NCBI GenBank assembly: GCA_949358305.1
Contig: CASHSZ010000143.1
Coordinates: 27,935-91,934, forward strand
Origin: Strigamia acuminata
Taxonomy: Eukaryota > Arthropoda > Chilopoda > Geophilomorpha > Linotaeniidae
DNA length: 64,000 nt
Direction: 5' to 3'
The notes beneath the pieces were generated by a model. The model searched no databases. It was not told the origin of the DNA and was given only the letters and a program-made list of their open reading frames with translations. The translations under genes and the position numbers were made by a program. Shown here piece after piece: positions 1-10,400 of this stretch. Each line of letters opens with the position of its first letter. Position 1 is the stretch's first letter.

Positions 1-353
1 AAGCGGCATTTGGCCGCGCGCTTTGGTCCCGACAATTTGTAGCATCGTCGCTACGTCCGTGTCAGCGACACGGCGCCTGTGCACGTTTCCACGCTTCGGT
101 TTACACCGAATTTTGCGCTGCTCTCCTCTGCTGCCCTTCAAAAACACCGTTCAAAACGGAGTCATCGACGACACCGTCATGAAAGCTCCAGCTCGTCCAC
201 CTCGTCTAGTGACGAGCAACGTCGTTCGGCCGAGCGCGCTTATATGAGGGCCCAACCGATACCGACGGCGCCCGCCTCGATGTACGCCCTGACGCCGTTG
301 CAACTCGCAACGCTAAACTGGCTGAGCGTCCATCCGGACGGACTTCCGCTCGA
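1..353. other. Unassigned flank before the duplicated block
   Basis: No convincing gene is seen. The stretch is moderately GC-rich and open on both strands only because stop codons are rare. A short perfect inverted repeat (CCGTGTC, 3-nt loop, GACACGG) lies at 57-73. The sequence differs from what precedes the second copy of the following block at 50564, so position 353/354 is a duplication or rearrangement breakpoint. Confidence 0.5.
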
Positions 354-567
354 CTTAACCTTGGGGTATGTGTGCGGATTTTGTCGGGGGCGAAAGGGTC
401 CCGCTTTTTAACATTACGGCGGCCTATACGTTGTTTCGTTGATCGCGACTGTGATGCGGAATTTGCGGATGTTGTTTTGGCCGAGTAGTTCGTGCGACCG
501 AGCGCGTTTTGTTCGTTGCTTTTCGGTGTTCGGTGGGTTTTGTGACCGGTCAAGGGTTTCGCTAAAA

Positions 568-820
568 CGTGGTTTTTGTGACGGGAGGGAGGGGGGATCG
601 GTTCATGTGCTCCGAACGCGCCGCGACGCGCCGTGACTTGGGCCAAAAACGACCCGGTCGGAAACCGGGTCCCGGGCTTCATCGAGGCGTGGTTTTTGAG
701 AACGGGGGGAGGGGGGGATCGGGTTGCGTGCTCCGAAAGCGCCGCGACGCGCCGTGACTTGGGCCAAAAACGACCCGGTCGGAAACCGGGTCCCGGGCTT
801 CGTCGAGGCGTGGTCCCGAT
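568..820. repeat. 120/121-bp tandem repeat, about 2.1 copies
   Basis: The segment beginning CGTGGTTTTTG recurs at 568, 688 and (cut short) 809. Copies contain a purine run of the GGGAGGGGGGATCGG type, then GCGCCGCGACGCGCCGTGAC and a GACCCGGTCGG palindrome. The same words occur in the arms of the GC foldback modules, so this is an expanded arm subrepeat. A second copy lies at 50778-51030. Confidence 0.75.
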
Positions 821-1068
821 CGGGACAAACTCTTCCGGAAAATGTCCGGTGGAATGTTGAGAGTGTCGATGGACGACGTTCGAGTTTATATCGTAAGTAA
901 GTAAGTATCTGACAAAACTTGCACAGAATTTTGTCAACATTTGATAAATTTCCACAGAATTTAACGTTGTTTTGCTAAAACCTGCGGAAACGTGTCTAGT
1001 CGGGCAGAAACGTCTCGTAAAATGTTGCTGAAATTCCGTGGAAATTTGTCAAAAATTGACAAAAGTTG

Positions 1069-1299
1069 GTGACCGACCCACATCGCGTTGCGGCGCGGTT
1101 GGAGCACGCGACCCGATCCCCCCCTCCCCCCGTCCCCAAAAAACCACGCCTCGAGGAACCCCGAGGTTCGGTTTCCGACCGGGTCGCCTCTTGATCCGAC
1201 CCGGGGCGCGTCACGGCGCGGTCGGAGGACGGCCCTCGTCCCCAAAAACCACACTCCGGGTCACGTGGTCTCGCACTCGACTTTTTCAGTTTTCCCGTT
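1069..1299. repeat. Left inverted arm of a GC module (long form)
   Basis: This arm runs from GACCGACCCACATCGCG to TTTTTCAGTTTTCCCG. Its reverse complement matches the right arm of the foldback element at 49664-49889. Only the inner part of the arm is represented on the right side of this module (about 2157-2250), which also lacks about 48 bp compared with 46188-46330. Confidence 0.7.
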
Positions 1300-2130
1300 T
1301 TCGGCCCGTTACGGCCAAGGACCGTAACGGGTCGAAAACGGGCCGCAACGGGTCGAAAACGGCCGCAACGGGTCGAAAACGGCCCGCACGGGCCGTTAAC
1401 GGGCCGCCGACGGTCCCGTCACAATCCCGTAACGGCTCGCACGGGCCGTTAACGGGCCGCCGACGGTCCCGTCACGATCCCGTAACGGCTCGCACGGGCC
1501 GTTAACGGGCCGCCGACGGTTCCGTAACTATCCCGTAACGGCCCGCACGGGCCGTTAACGGGCCGCCGACGGTCCCGTCACGACCCCGTAACGGCCCGTA
1601 CGACCTCATGCGGGCCGTTAACGGGCCGTTAACGGGCCGTTAACGGCCCGTTAACGGCGTAAAACCAAAAACAGGATTCGAGATTAATGTCTATGAATGT
1701 TGTACGCGTTTTCATGTACGTGTTGTCGGTTGTTGATTTTTTCGATTTACACCATCACGGCCCGTTAACGGCCCGTTAACGGCCCGTTAACGGCCCGTCA
1801 ACGGCCCGCATGGGGTCGCACGGGCCGTTAACGGGCCGCCGACGGTCCCGTCACGATCCCGTAACGGCCCGCACGGGCCGTTAACGGGCCGCCGACGGTC
1901 CCGTCACGATTCCGTAACGGCTCGCACGGGCCGTTAACGGGCCGCCGACGGTCCCGTCACGATCCCGTAACGGCTCGCACGGGCCGTTAACGGGCCGCCG
2001 ACGGTCCCGTCACGGTCCCGTAACGGCCTTCGTTCCCGGACTTCGGCTCGCCGACGGCCCGTGCGACCTCATGCGGGCCGCTAACGGGCCGTCAACGGGC
2101 CGTTAACGGCCCGTTTTCGACCCGCTACGG
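1300..2130. repeat. GC-rich minisatellite core with 53-bp repeats
   Basis: The core has two blocks of CCGTTAACGG palindromes. The dominant period is 53 bp, built from CGCACGGGCCGTTAACGGGC, then CGCCGACGG, then TCCCGTCACGATCCCGTAACG. Shorter 11-bp runs of GGGCCGTTAAC vary in number between units. An AT-rich spacer of about 105 bp (1651-1756) separates the blocks. The same core occurs in every unit of the window with small copy-number changes. Confidence 0.85.
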
Positions 2131-2134
2131 CCCG

Positions 2135-5100
2135 TCACGGCCTGTTGGCCGTGCGACCCGTGACTCGGAGTGTGGTTTTTGGGGACGAGGGCCGTCCTCC
2201 GGCCGCGCCGCGACGCGCCGCGGGTCGGACAAGAAACGACCCGGTCGGAAACCGAACCTCAGTGTCCAATCGGGCAGAAATTGTGCGGAAGTTTAACCAA
2301 AAATGGCCAAAAGTCGGTGCAAGTTTTGCACGCAACAAACGTCCGATGTGACAGTGCCCATGCGGGTTGGACGTGCATGTGGGCGCGTGTGGGCGCTCGA
2401 TTTACCGGCCCGTTGGACGAGTTAAACCAAAATTTCCCAATATCTTGCATAAATTTAAAGAAGATTTGACAGATTTCCAGATTTTAAGCGATGTTTTACA
2501 TAAGTCCGTCCCATTGCTGAAATTCCGTGAAAATTTGTCAAAAATTGACAAAAGTCTGTGCAAATTTTGTCAGAAATAGGAAACAAAAAATTTAAAATTC
2601 GTCCAACGCGCCAGTAAATCGAGCGCGCCCATGCGTGGACAGTGCGCCGGCGGGAGCCCCGGCCGTCCTCTCTCTCTCTCTCTCTCGGCCGCCAAGGCTC
2701 GCCCCTCCGCCCGTCGGCGGGAGCCCCGACCGTCCCCCCTCTCTCTTTCGGCCGCCAAAGGATCGCCCCTCCGCTCGTCACAGATTTTTGTCAATATTTG
2801 ATGAATTTCAACAGATTTTCAGCAATATTTTACAGGACATTTCTGCTCTTTTGGATACATTTTCAAAGGTTTTATTGCTAAAATTCTGGGGAAATTTATC
2901 AAAAATTGACAAAAAATCGATGCAAGTTTTGTCAGAAATTGATAAAATCTTCTTAAACTCGTCCAACGCGCCGGCGAGTGCACATGCGGGGACAGTGGGC
3001 ACGTCCAGCCCGCGTGCACACTGTCAGATCGGGCGGTTTCGGGCACAGTTTGATCCGGGCAAATATCTAGCAAAACTTGCACCGATTTTTTGTCAATTTT
3101 AGACAAATTTCAGCGATATTTTACGAGACATTTCTGCTCGATTGGACACATTTCCAGGGGTTTTTTGTAAAACATTGATAAAATTCCGTGGAAATTTATC
3201 AAATATTGGCAAAATTCGGTGCTAATTTTGTCAAAAATTAGGAAAAAAAAATTTTCAAAACTTGTCCAACGTGCCGGTAAATCGAGCGCCCACATGCCTA
3301 GATAGTGCACGCCCAACCCGCCAAGGCTCGCCCCTCCGCCCGTTGGCGGGAGCCCCGGCCGTCCCCTCTCTCTCTCTTTCTCTCTCTCTCTCGGGCGCCC
3401 GGAGCTCGCCCCTCCGCCCGTCACCGACTTTTGACACAATTTTTGATGAAATTCAACGGAATTTTAGCAACGTTTTACAAAAAACCTGTGGAAATGTGTC
3501 CAACCGGGCAGAAATGTGTCGTAAAATGTTGCCGAAATTCTGTGAAAATTTGTCACAAATTGCCAAAAGTCGGTGCAAATTTTGTCAGAAATAGGAAACA
3601 AAAAATTTAAAATTCGTCCAACGCGCCAGTAAATCGAGCGCGCCCATGCGTGGACAGTGCGCCGGCGGGAGCCCCGGCCGTCCTCTCTCTCTCTCTCTCT
3701 CGGCCGCCAAGGCTCGCCCCTCCGCCCGTCGGCGGGAGCCCCGACCGTCCCCCCTCTCTCTTTCGGCCGCCAAAGGATCGCCCCTCCGCTCGTCACAGAT
3801 TTTTGTCAATATTTGATGAATTTCAACAGATTTTCAGCAATATTTTACAGGACATTTCTGCTCTTTTGGATACATTTTCAAAGGTTTTATTGCTAAAATT
3901 CTGGGGAAATTTATCAAATATTGACAAAAAATCGATGCAAGTTTTGTCAGAAATTGATAAAATCTTCTTAAACTCGTCCAACGCGCCGGCGAGTGCACAT
4001 GCGGGGACAGTGGGCACGTCCAGCCCGCGTGCACACTGTCAGATCGGGCGGTTTCGGGCACAGTTTGATCCGGGCAAATATCTAGCAAAACTTGCACCGA
4101 TTTTTTGTCAATTTTAGACAAATTTCAGCGATATTTTACGAGACATTTCTGCTCGATTGGACACATTTCCAGGGGTTTTTTGTAAAACATTGATAAAATT
4201 CCGTGGAAATTTATCAAATATTGGCAAAATTCGGTGCTAATTTTGTCAAAAATTAGGAAAAAAAAATTTTCAAAACTTGTCCAACGTGCCGGTAAATCGA
4301 GCGCCCACATGCCTAGATAGTGCACGCCCAACCCGCCAAGGCTCGCCCCTCCGCCCGTTGGCGGGAGCCCCGGCCGTCCCCTCTCTCTCTCTTTCTCTCT
4401 CTCTCTCGGGCGCCCGGAGCTCGCCCCTCCGCCCGTCACCGACTTTTGACACAATTTTTGATGAAATTCAACGGAATTTTAGCAACGTTTTACAAAAAAC
4501 CTGTGGAAATGTGTCCAACCGGGCAGAAATGTGTCGTAAAATGTTGCCGAAATTCTGTGAAAATTTGTCACAAATTGCCAAAAGTCGGTGCAAGTATTGC
4601 TAGATTTGGGCGCATCAAACTGTGCCGAGATCTGACAGTGTCCACGCGGTTTTGAAGCGCCCACTGTCGACGCACGTGGGCGCTCAATTTACCGGCGCGT
4701 TGGACGAGTTTTGAAAAAAGTTTTTTCCTAATTTCTGACAAAACTTGCACCGAATTTTGTCAATATGTGATAAATTTCCATGGATTTTAAGCAATGTTTT
4801 ACAGAAGTCCGTCCCATCGGGCAGAAACGTCTCGTAAAATGTCGCTGAAATTCCGTGAAAATCTGTCAAAAATTGACAAAAGTTGGTGACCGACCCGCGG
4901 CGCGTCACGGCGCGGTCGGAGGACGGCCCTCGTCCCCAAAAACCACACTCCGGGTCACGTGGTCTCGCACTCGACTTTTTCAGTTTTCCCGTTTTCGGCC
5001 CGTTACGGCCAAGGACCGTAACGGGTCGAAAACGGGCCGCAACGGGTCGAAAACGGCCGCAACGGGTCGAAAACGGCCGCAACGGGTCGAAAACGGCCCG

Positions 5101-5848
5101 CACGGGCCGTTAACGGGCCGCCGACGGTCCCGTCACAATCCCGTAACGGCTCGCACGGGCCGTTAACGGGCCGCCGACGGTCCCGTCACGATCCCGTAAC
5201 GGCTCGCACGGGCCGTTAACGGGCCGCCGACGGTTCCGTAACTATCCCGTAACGGCCCGCACGGGCCGTTAACGGGCCGCCGACGGTCCCGTCACGACCC
5301 CGTAACGGCCCGTACGACCTCATGCGGGCCGTTAACGGGCCGTTAACGGGCCGTTAACGGCCCGTTAACGGCGTAAAACCAAAAACAGGATTCGAGATTA
5401 ATGTCTATGAATGTTGTACGCGTTTTCATGTACGTGTTGTCGGTTGTTGATTTTTTCGATTTACACCGTCACGGCCCGTTAACGGCCCGTTAACGGCCCG
5501 TTAACGGCCCGTCAACGGCCCGCATGGGGTCGCACGGGCCGTTAACGGGCCGCCGACGGTCCCGTCACGATCCCGTAACGGCCCGCACGGGCCGTTAACG
5601 GGCCGCCGACGGTCCCGTCACGATTCCGTAACGGCTCGCACGGGCCGTTAACGGGCCGCCGACGGTCCCGTCACGATCCCGTAACGGCTCGCACGGGCCG
5701 TTAACGGGCCGCCGACGGTCCCGTCACGGTCCCGTAACGGCCTTCGTTCCCGGACTTCGGCTCGCCGACGGCCCGTGCGACCTCATGCGGGCCGCTAACG
5801 GGCCGTCAACGGGCCGTTAACGGCCCGTTTTCGACCCGCTACGGCCCG
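2135..5848. repeat. Satellite higher-order unit U1 (3714 bp, two 1015-bp blocks)
   Basis: This is the reference unit. It begins in the right arm of a GC module, followed by a monomer in reverse orientation (core at 2386-2424). Two tandem 1015-bp blocks occupy about 2540-4590, each with three monomers in forward orientation (GTCCAACGCGCC-type cores near 2599, 2960 and 3263 in the first block). A second reverse monomer has its core at 4674-4712. The next GC module spans about 4885-5945. CT microsatellites occur at 2668-2687, 3365-3392 and equivalent places. The first block carries GACAAAAAATCG preceded by CAAAAATT, the second by CAAATATT, which distinguishes the two block types throughout the array. 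Confidence 0.9.
2540..4590 (+). repeat. Tandem 1015-bp block, two copies (in U1)
   Basis: The 1015-bp period is visible from repeated landmarks such as GCGTGGACAGTGCGCCGGCG at 2629 and 3644. Each block holds three diverged monomers of about 359, 303 and 353 bp. Each monomer has an AT-rich half with TTGTCA...TGACAA dyads and a GC-rich half ending in a CT run. Equivalent blocks lie at 12737-14787 (2 copies), 16451-20558 (4), 22222-24272 (2), 25936-27986 (2), 29608-31658 (2), 33322-34357 (1), 43037-45087 (2), 52750-54800 (2), 56442-57477 (1), 59141-60176 (1) and 61828-62011 (cut). Confidence 0.88.
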
Positions 5849-5951
5849 TCACGGCCTGTTGGCCGTGCGACCCGTGACTCGGAGTGTGGTTTTTGGGGAC
5901 GAGGGCCGTCCTCCGGCCGCGCCGCGACGCGCCGCGGGTCGGACAAGAAAC
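5849..5951. repeat. Satellite unit U2, left part
   Basis: Start of a 3714-bp unit interrupted by Copia element 1. The last five bases (5947-5951, GAAAC) are repeated at 12430-12434 as the target-site duplication. Removing element 1 and one copy of GAAAC restores the uninterrupted satellite sequence seen in the other units. Confidence 0.9.
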
Positions 5952-6504
5952 TGTTAGACTTTGGAACCACTTTTGAGTTATTTAAATCGTTTTTCGATGT
6001 GAAATGACTTTGAAATGTTTATTTTATTATCCATCGGTTATCTTTTCTTATTCGGGGTAATTTAGTATTGTTTCTTATGTTTTTCCTTAGTTTCTATGTA
6101 AAGGGAATGCATGATGCCTTTTAGATGTGTCTTATCCATCTGGCATCATGCATCCTCTATTCTGTGTGTATTTCTACTTATTGTTTCTATTTTCGGCCAC
6201 CAGATGTCTCTGGCACATTACAAATGGCCGCTCACACGGGTAGTGTGTTTCCTTGTGTTTGTCCAGTGATTCTGGACCCATTATGTAAGTTTTCTCTTAA
6301 TAAATGTTATATTTTTGGTTAACTATTGTATTTAGTTCGGCACTACACGTTTCTATAAGTGTAGTGCACGCGAATTTGATCGTAAGTCCGCTCAAACTCG
6401 CGTACGCGCATCACGCGCATTTGTCCGCACTTAGAAGTGCGTTTGACTCAGTTTTACGCTTCCTATCGCCTATTTCGGCGATATTTTTGCGCCACACAGC
6501 TACA
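5952..6504 (+). repeat. Element 1 left LTR (553 bp)
   Basis: The LTR has TG...CA termini. It contains a large hairpin with 12-bp arms (6107-6118 and 6142-6153) and an inner 5-bp stem (6123-6127 and 6137-6141). A second hairpin (6261-6266 and 6272-6277) lies just before an AATAAA signal at 6299-6304. No clear TATA box was identified. It matches the right LTR at a constant offset of 5925. Confidence 0.95.
6299..6304 (+). promoter_or_regulatory. Polyadenylation signal AATAAA in LTR of element 1
   Basis: AATAAA lies about 200 bp before the LTR end; the copy at 12224-12229 in the right LTR would direct 3'-end formation. It sits 22 bp after a GTCCAG/CTGGAC hairpin. Confidence 0.65.
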
Positions 6505-6506
6505 AG

Positions 6507-6518
6507 TGGTAGCAGAGG
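6507..6518 (+). other. Primer binding site of element 1 (initiator tRNA-Met 3' end)
   Basis: TGGTAGCAGAGG starts 2 nt after the LTR and is complementary to the last 12 nt of animal-type initiator tRNA-Met including CCA. Homology ends there, so this is the shortest match of the three related elements. Confidence 0.8.
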
Positions 6519-6540
6519 CCTGGAAAGCCACCAGTGCCTC

Positions 6541-7020
6541 GTTTTTCCATTAATTTTCCGTGAATTTCGCGATTTTTCGCGATTTTTGCGGAAATTTTTG
6601 TTTTTTTCAGATTTTCGACGATTTCCGGCAGTCAACAACGTCTTTCTGACGTTCACAACCCCGGAGTGCGGTCGTAATCGTCGATTTTTGAATTTTTTCA
6701 ACCTTTTTTCGTGTTTTTCGAGTTAAAAACACTGTTTTTTTGTGTTTTTCGAGTTAAAAACACTGCTTTTTGTGCATTTATTGTGCAAGATAGCGACAAT
6801 TGACCTAGGAAAGGTCTTGTTCTTTTTTTTCCCTCTAATTTTTCGTGAATTTCGCGATTTTTCGCGATTTTTGCGGAAATTTCATTTATTTTCAGATTTT
6901 TTCGCCGATTTTCATCATTTGTCACGTTCCGACAACGTCTGAGCGACGTTTTCATCCAGAAACGGGCATAACCCGCTGTCTGCACCCCGGAGTGCGACAG
7001 TATCGGCGATTTTCGAGAAG
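6541..7020 (+). repeat. Tandem duplication in the leader of element 1
   Basis: Two diverged copies (about 6541-6720 and 6826-7020) each run from a pyrimidine-rich lead through GTGAATTTCGCGATTTTTCG and TTTTGCGGAAATTT to a TTTCAG-ATTTT junction, then a CCCCGGAGTGCG segment. Between them lie two tandem hairpins GTGTTTTT/AAAAACAC (6711-6732 and 6742-6763) spaced 31 bp. No protein-coding frame with recognisable similarity is present. Confidence 0.7.
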
Positions 7021-7196
7021 TTTTTCCCGGTTTTCGAAATCGGTCGGCGATCTTTTGAAGAATTCCGCATTTTTTATGCGCGGTGTGCACAGGGACGTCT
7101 GTGCATACAGATTCACCAACTTCTCCTTCTTTTTATTTCAGATTTCGAATTTATTTGTTAATTTTAAGTTTTTGGAGTGGGTCCCGATTAGTATCG

Positions 7197-7323
7197 GCAC
7201 AGCCCTTCGGACATTCCGTCCAAGCTGTGCTTGTATTCTTAGACAAGGCTGAGCCCTGCGCCACCTAACATTCCCGCGGCCCCAGGTGGTCATAAAGGAC
7301 GTTAGGGGGACACTTGTCTAAGG
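7197..7323 (+). ncRNA. Structured leader RNA of element 1
   Basis: Stem I pairs GCACAGC (7197-7203) with GCTGTGC (7224-7230). It has a 5-nt 5' bulge, a 2-nt 3' bulge and a 4-bp inner stem (7209-7212 with 7218-7221). Stem II pairs CTTAGACAAG (7238-7247) with CTTGTCTAAG (7313-7322). Inside it, stem III pairs 7264-7269 with 7301-7306, and hairpin IV (7278-7281 with 7288-7291) has loop CCAGGT. Element 2 has the same layout with compensatory substitutions. The role is unknown; packaging, dimerisation or translation control are options (inference). It ends about 160 nt before the start codon. Confidence 0.7.
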
Positions 7324-7484
7324 TTCTTAGCCAATTTTAGCATTGGCTCCCCGTCGAGGTTATTCCGCTTCTAACAACGTTTAGTGAAGTGCTTCGAGTG
7401 AAAAGTGCTCCGATTACGTCTTTAGTGCCTCGAGTGTTTATGCGTGCTCATTATCGCCATTATCTCCGATTTTCCTCCGGAAAA

Positions 7485-10400
7485 ATGCAGACAGCAAGAG
7501 CCAACTTGAATTGGAATCGGTACACGAAGGAAACATCGGCTTTTGCTATGGACAATCGTGGATGCAATCAATCCCGACCTCCTCGTCCGATTTCGCAGGT
7601 TCGCTGTTTTAATTGCGGCTTTTTCGGCCACTACGCGAATAAGTGCCCCCGCCCTCGCAAACAGGGCAAGGAACCGCAACCGGTCGCGTCTCAACAAGGC
7701 CGACCCCGCAGTAAGAGCAAACGACGGCAGAATAACAGTTCGCAGCAATCCGGTGGTCAAAACCGTGATGTTTCTCGTCCCCGAAGGGACGCCGCTTACC
7801 TGTTGTCGGCTCCACCGGTGATCGAAGCTCCGGTTGTACATTTTCTCCAGTCCCACGAATGGATTGTCGATTGTGGGGCCACCGACCACGTTTCGCACGT
7901 CAAAGCGTGGTTTACGAACTTTGTTTCCGTTGTCCCGTTCAACATCGAGTTAGGCCAGGGCAGTTCGAGGGTCACAGGCAAAGGTGACGTTCCGGTCAAG
8001 TCGCTCATCGATGGCTGCGAATGCACCGTATTGCTCCGCGACGTATTATTCGCACCTGACTTCGGCGCCAATCTTATCTCGGTTTCTCGGATTGATAAAT
8101 GCGGACATCACATCCACATTCACAACTCGGAATTGCATACGTATGAAACGGACATCAAACTAAGTGTTCTTCGGGCGAAACAGAAGTCTGGACTTTATTT
8201 CGTGGATGGGCTCATCTCGCCATTCGCCGCTCCGACTAATGTTTCGAGTTCGTCTGTTTCATCATCACTTCCGACTCCGATACCGACCACTCTAGTGACG
8301 AAGGAAGAGGACTTTCCCGCATTGCCCAAGTCTTCCAACAAGACTAAGAAGAAGTCGGCTGACAATATGACCGATTTCCGCTTGCCCGTCTCCTCCAACA
8401 CCTTGCTTGTCCCTTCACTTTTCCCTACCAGTCCTGCTCCTATTCCCGGATCCCAACCTCAACAGATCCGGATGTATTCCAATGCCCTCGCATCTCCTCC
8501 TCCCGTTGCCAAGTCAAACGCAGCATTACCTCCCAAACCAGTTAATCCTTCGGTTGCCAACGTCGCAGACGCCACGGGATTGTGGCACGGCAGGCTGGGT
8601 CACCTGCATACGAAGGCCATGCGGACTTTAGCGGCTAACTCCCAGGTTTATGGGCTTGATCCAGCTGCTGTTCGCCAGGAACTTTCCTGCAACACGTGCC
8701 GTGTTGCCAAGTCCACGCGTGCTCCACATAAGCCAATTTCCGCGCCTTCAACCACGAAACCGCTTGAATTGCTTCACATGGACGTCTGGGGCCCGTCGAG
8801 ACTGCCTTCCATCGGCGGTGCTAATTTTGCCTTCACCATTATCGATGACGCCACCAGGTACGCCTGGCTTTTCCCGATCGCCCGTAAATCCGATGTTTTT
8901 GCTACGTTTAAAGACTTTGTTTCCCGCGTTGAACGTATTGCTGATTGCCGGATTAAAACAATTCGCACCGACCGTGGAGGAGAATTTATTTCGAGGGATT
9001 TTGACCGTTTTCTTGCCGACAAGGGTATTGTTGCTCAACGGACCAATCCCGCATCGCCACAGATGAACGGTGTCGCCGAACGCCTGAACCGGACAATGGG
9101 CGACTATCTCCGCTCCATCAACTCCGAAACCGGATTTTCGCACACGCTTTGGGCTGAACTTGCCGTGACGTTCACATATATCAAAAACCGCAGTCCGCAT
9201 TCGAAGCTCAACGACGAAATCCCATACATTTTGTGGCGCCAGCGTGCTCTTTCCGTCAGACATTTTCGTAAGATTGGTTCCAAGTGCTGGGTACACTTCA
9301 CCGCACCTGGACGCAACAAACTGGATCCTCGAGCGTGGGAAGGATTTCTCGTTGGCTACGCTTCGGGAACTCGAGGGTATCGAGTGTGGAATCCGGCTAC
9401 GAACACCGTCACCGAATCTGTTCACGTCCAAATCGATGAACGGCAGAACTTTAAGCGCTCGCCCTTTTATGTTCCAGATCCGGATGACAATGCTCCACCC
9501 ATGGAGGAGCCTGCTCGTGGCCACACCCCGTCACGTGTCACTTTTCGTGATAACTTTCCAACTCAGCCTTGGCCTCGTCGACGTCACGATTCGGATAACG
9601 ACTCTTCTGCTGACAGCAGTGACGAGGATGGTATTGCCAGTCGTGCTCCCTCCGTCGCTTCGAGTGCTCCGTCTTTCGCTTCATTCGCACCATCTCTTCC
9701 TACAGCTGATGGTCTCATCGCCGCTGCTGACGGCTTAGCTGCTACGACTGATGGCTCTGTTACCGACGCTGATGGCTCTGTTACCGTCGCTGATGGCTCC
9801 GATAATGTTACGACCATTGCAGGACATGGACAATTTACTCCGACCGTACGTTCCACCCGCTTGCCTCATCTACGGCGTTCGATGTCCTACCCATCTCTCC
9901 CGGGTCTTGACGACACCGCAGCGATGTCTGAACAGGGTTCAGATTTTGACGAAGACCTTCTCGACGAAGCGGCTGCCTTGCCTGTCCGACTTCCGGGTAC
10001 GCCTAATTTGGCGCCTTTACGCGCTCTTCATTGCCCTTGGAGTTTTGTTGGCGGCGTTTCGCCCTTCAGCGGATGGAGGAGAGAAGAGCATCTCCGGAAA
10101 GATCAGGTTCCGGGGAGGATTAAAGTCGACGTTTATTATTATCCGGAGCACGGTGTCCGCTTGCGGTCGCACACAGATATCGCCGCTTATTGTTTCGCAC
10201 ACCGGATACCGTATGATGAGTCCGTTTTCTTCTTCGGCAATTTAGAACACCACATGCCATATGCTCCGCCATCGCCTCCTCGTGTCCACATGTGTTTTCG
10301 GGAACCGGCCACATACGCCGAAGCTGTGAAATTGCCCGAAGCACCGAAATGGACCGAAGCAATCGACGAGGAACTTTCGACTTTCAAGCAACGAGACGTT

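Larger units (their letters stand above)
354..2134. repeat. Partial satellite unit U0 (GC module plus 121-bp repeats)
   Basis: This block is collinear with 50564-52344 (constant offset 50210) and looked identical wherever I compared it. In order it has: a 120/121-bp tandem repeat (568-820); a short AT-rich monomer piece (about 895-1070) with the dyad TTTGTCAAAAATTGACAAA at 1045-1063; a GC-module left arm (about 1069-1299); GC-rich minisatellites (1300-1650 and 1757-2130); and an AT-rich spacer (about 1651-1756). Long frames on both strands reflect base composition and were not called as genes. Confidence 0.8.

Noticed and set aside
206-955. 249-codon minus-strand frame (repeated at 50458-51165)
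   Set aside because: It spans 121-bp GC-rich repeats and a duplication breakpoint. Openness follows from GC richness, and the C-terminus differs at the breakpoint.
1378-1610. Regular 53-bp repeats considered as a CRISPR array
   Set aside because: There are no unique spacers or cas genes, the units are contiguous with internal palindromes, and the host is a eukaryote.
2635-3102. Conserved 155-codon frame repeated in every 1015-bp block
   Set aside because: Frames are open on both strands at once, contain CT-repeat Ser-Leu runs, and are conserved only because the DNA is. There is no domain or codon bias.
7389-7484. Upstream extension of the element 1 polyprotein to 7389 or 7440
   Set aside because: 7389 is GTG. 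The ATG at 7440 is possible, but 7485 lines up with the gag start of element 2 and there is no similarity upstream.
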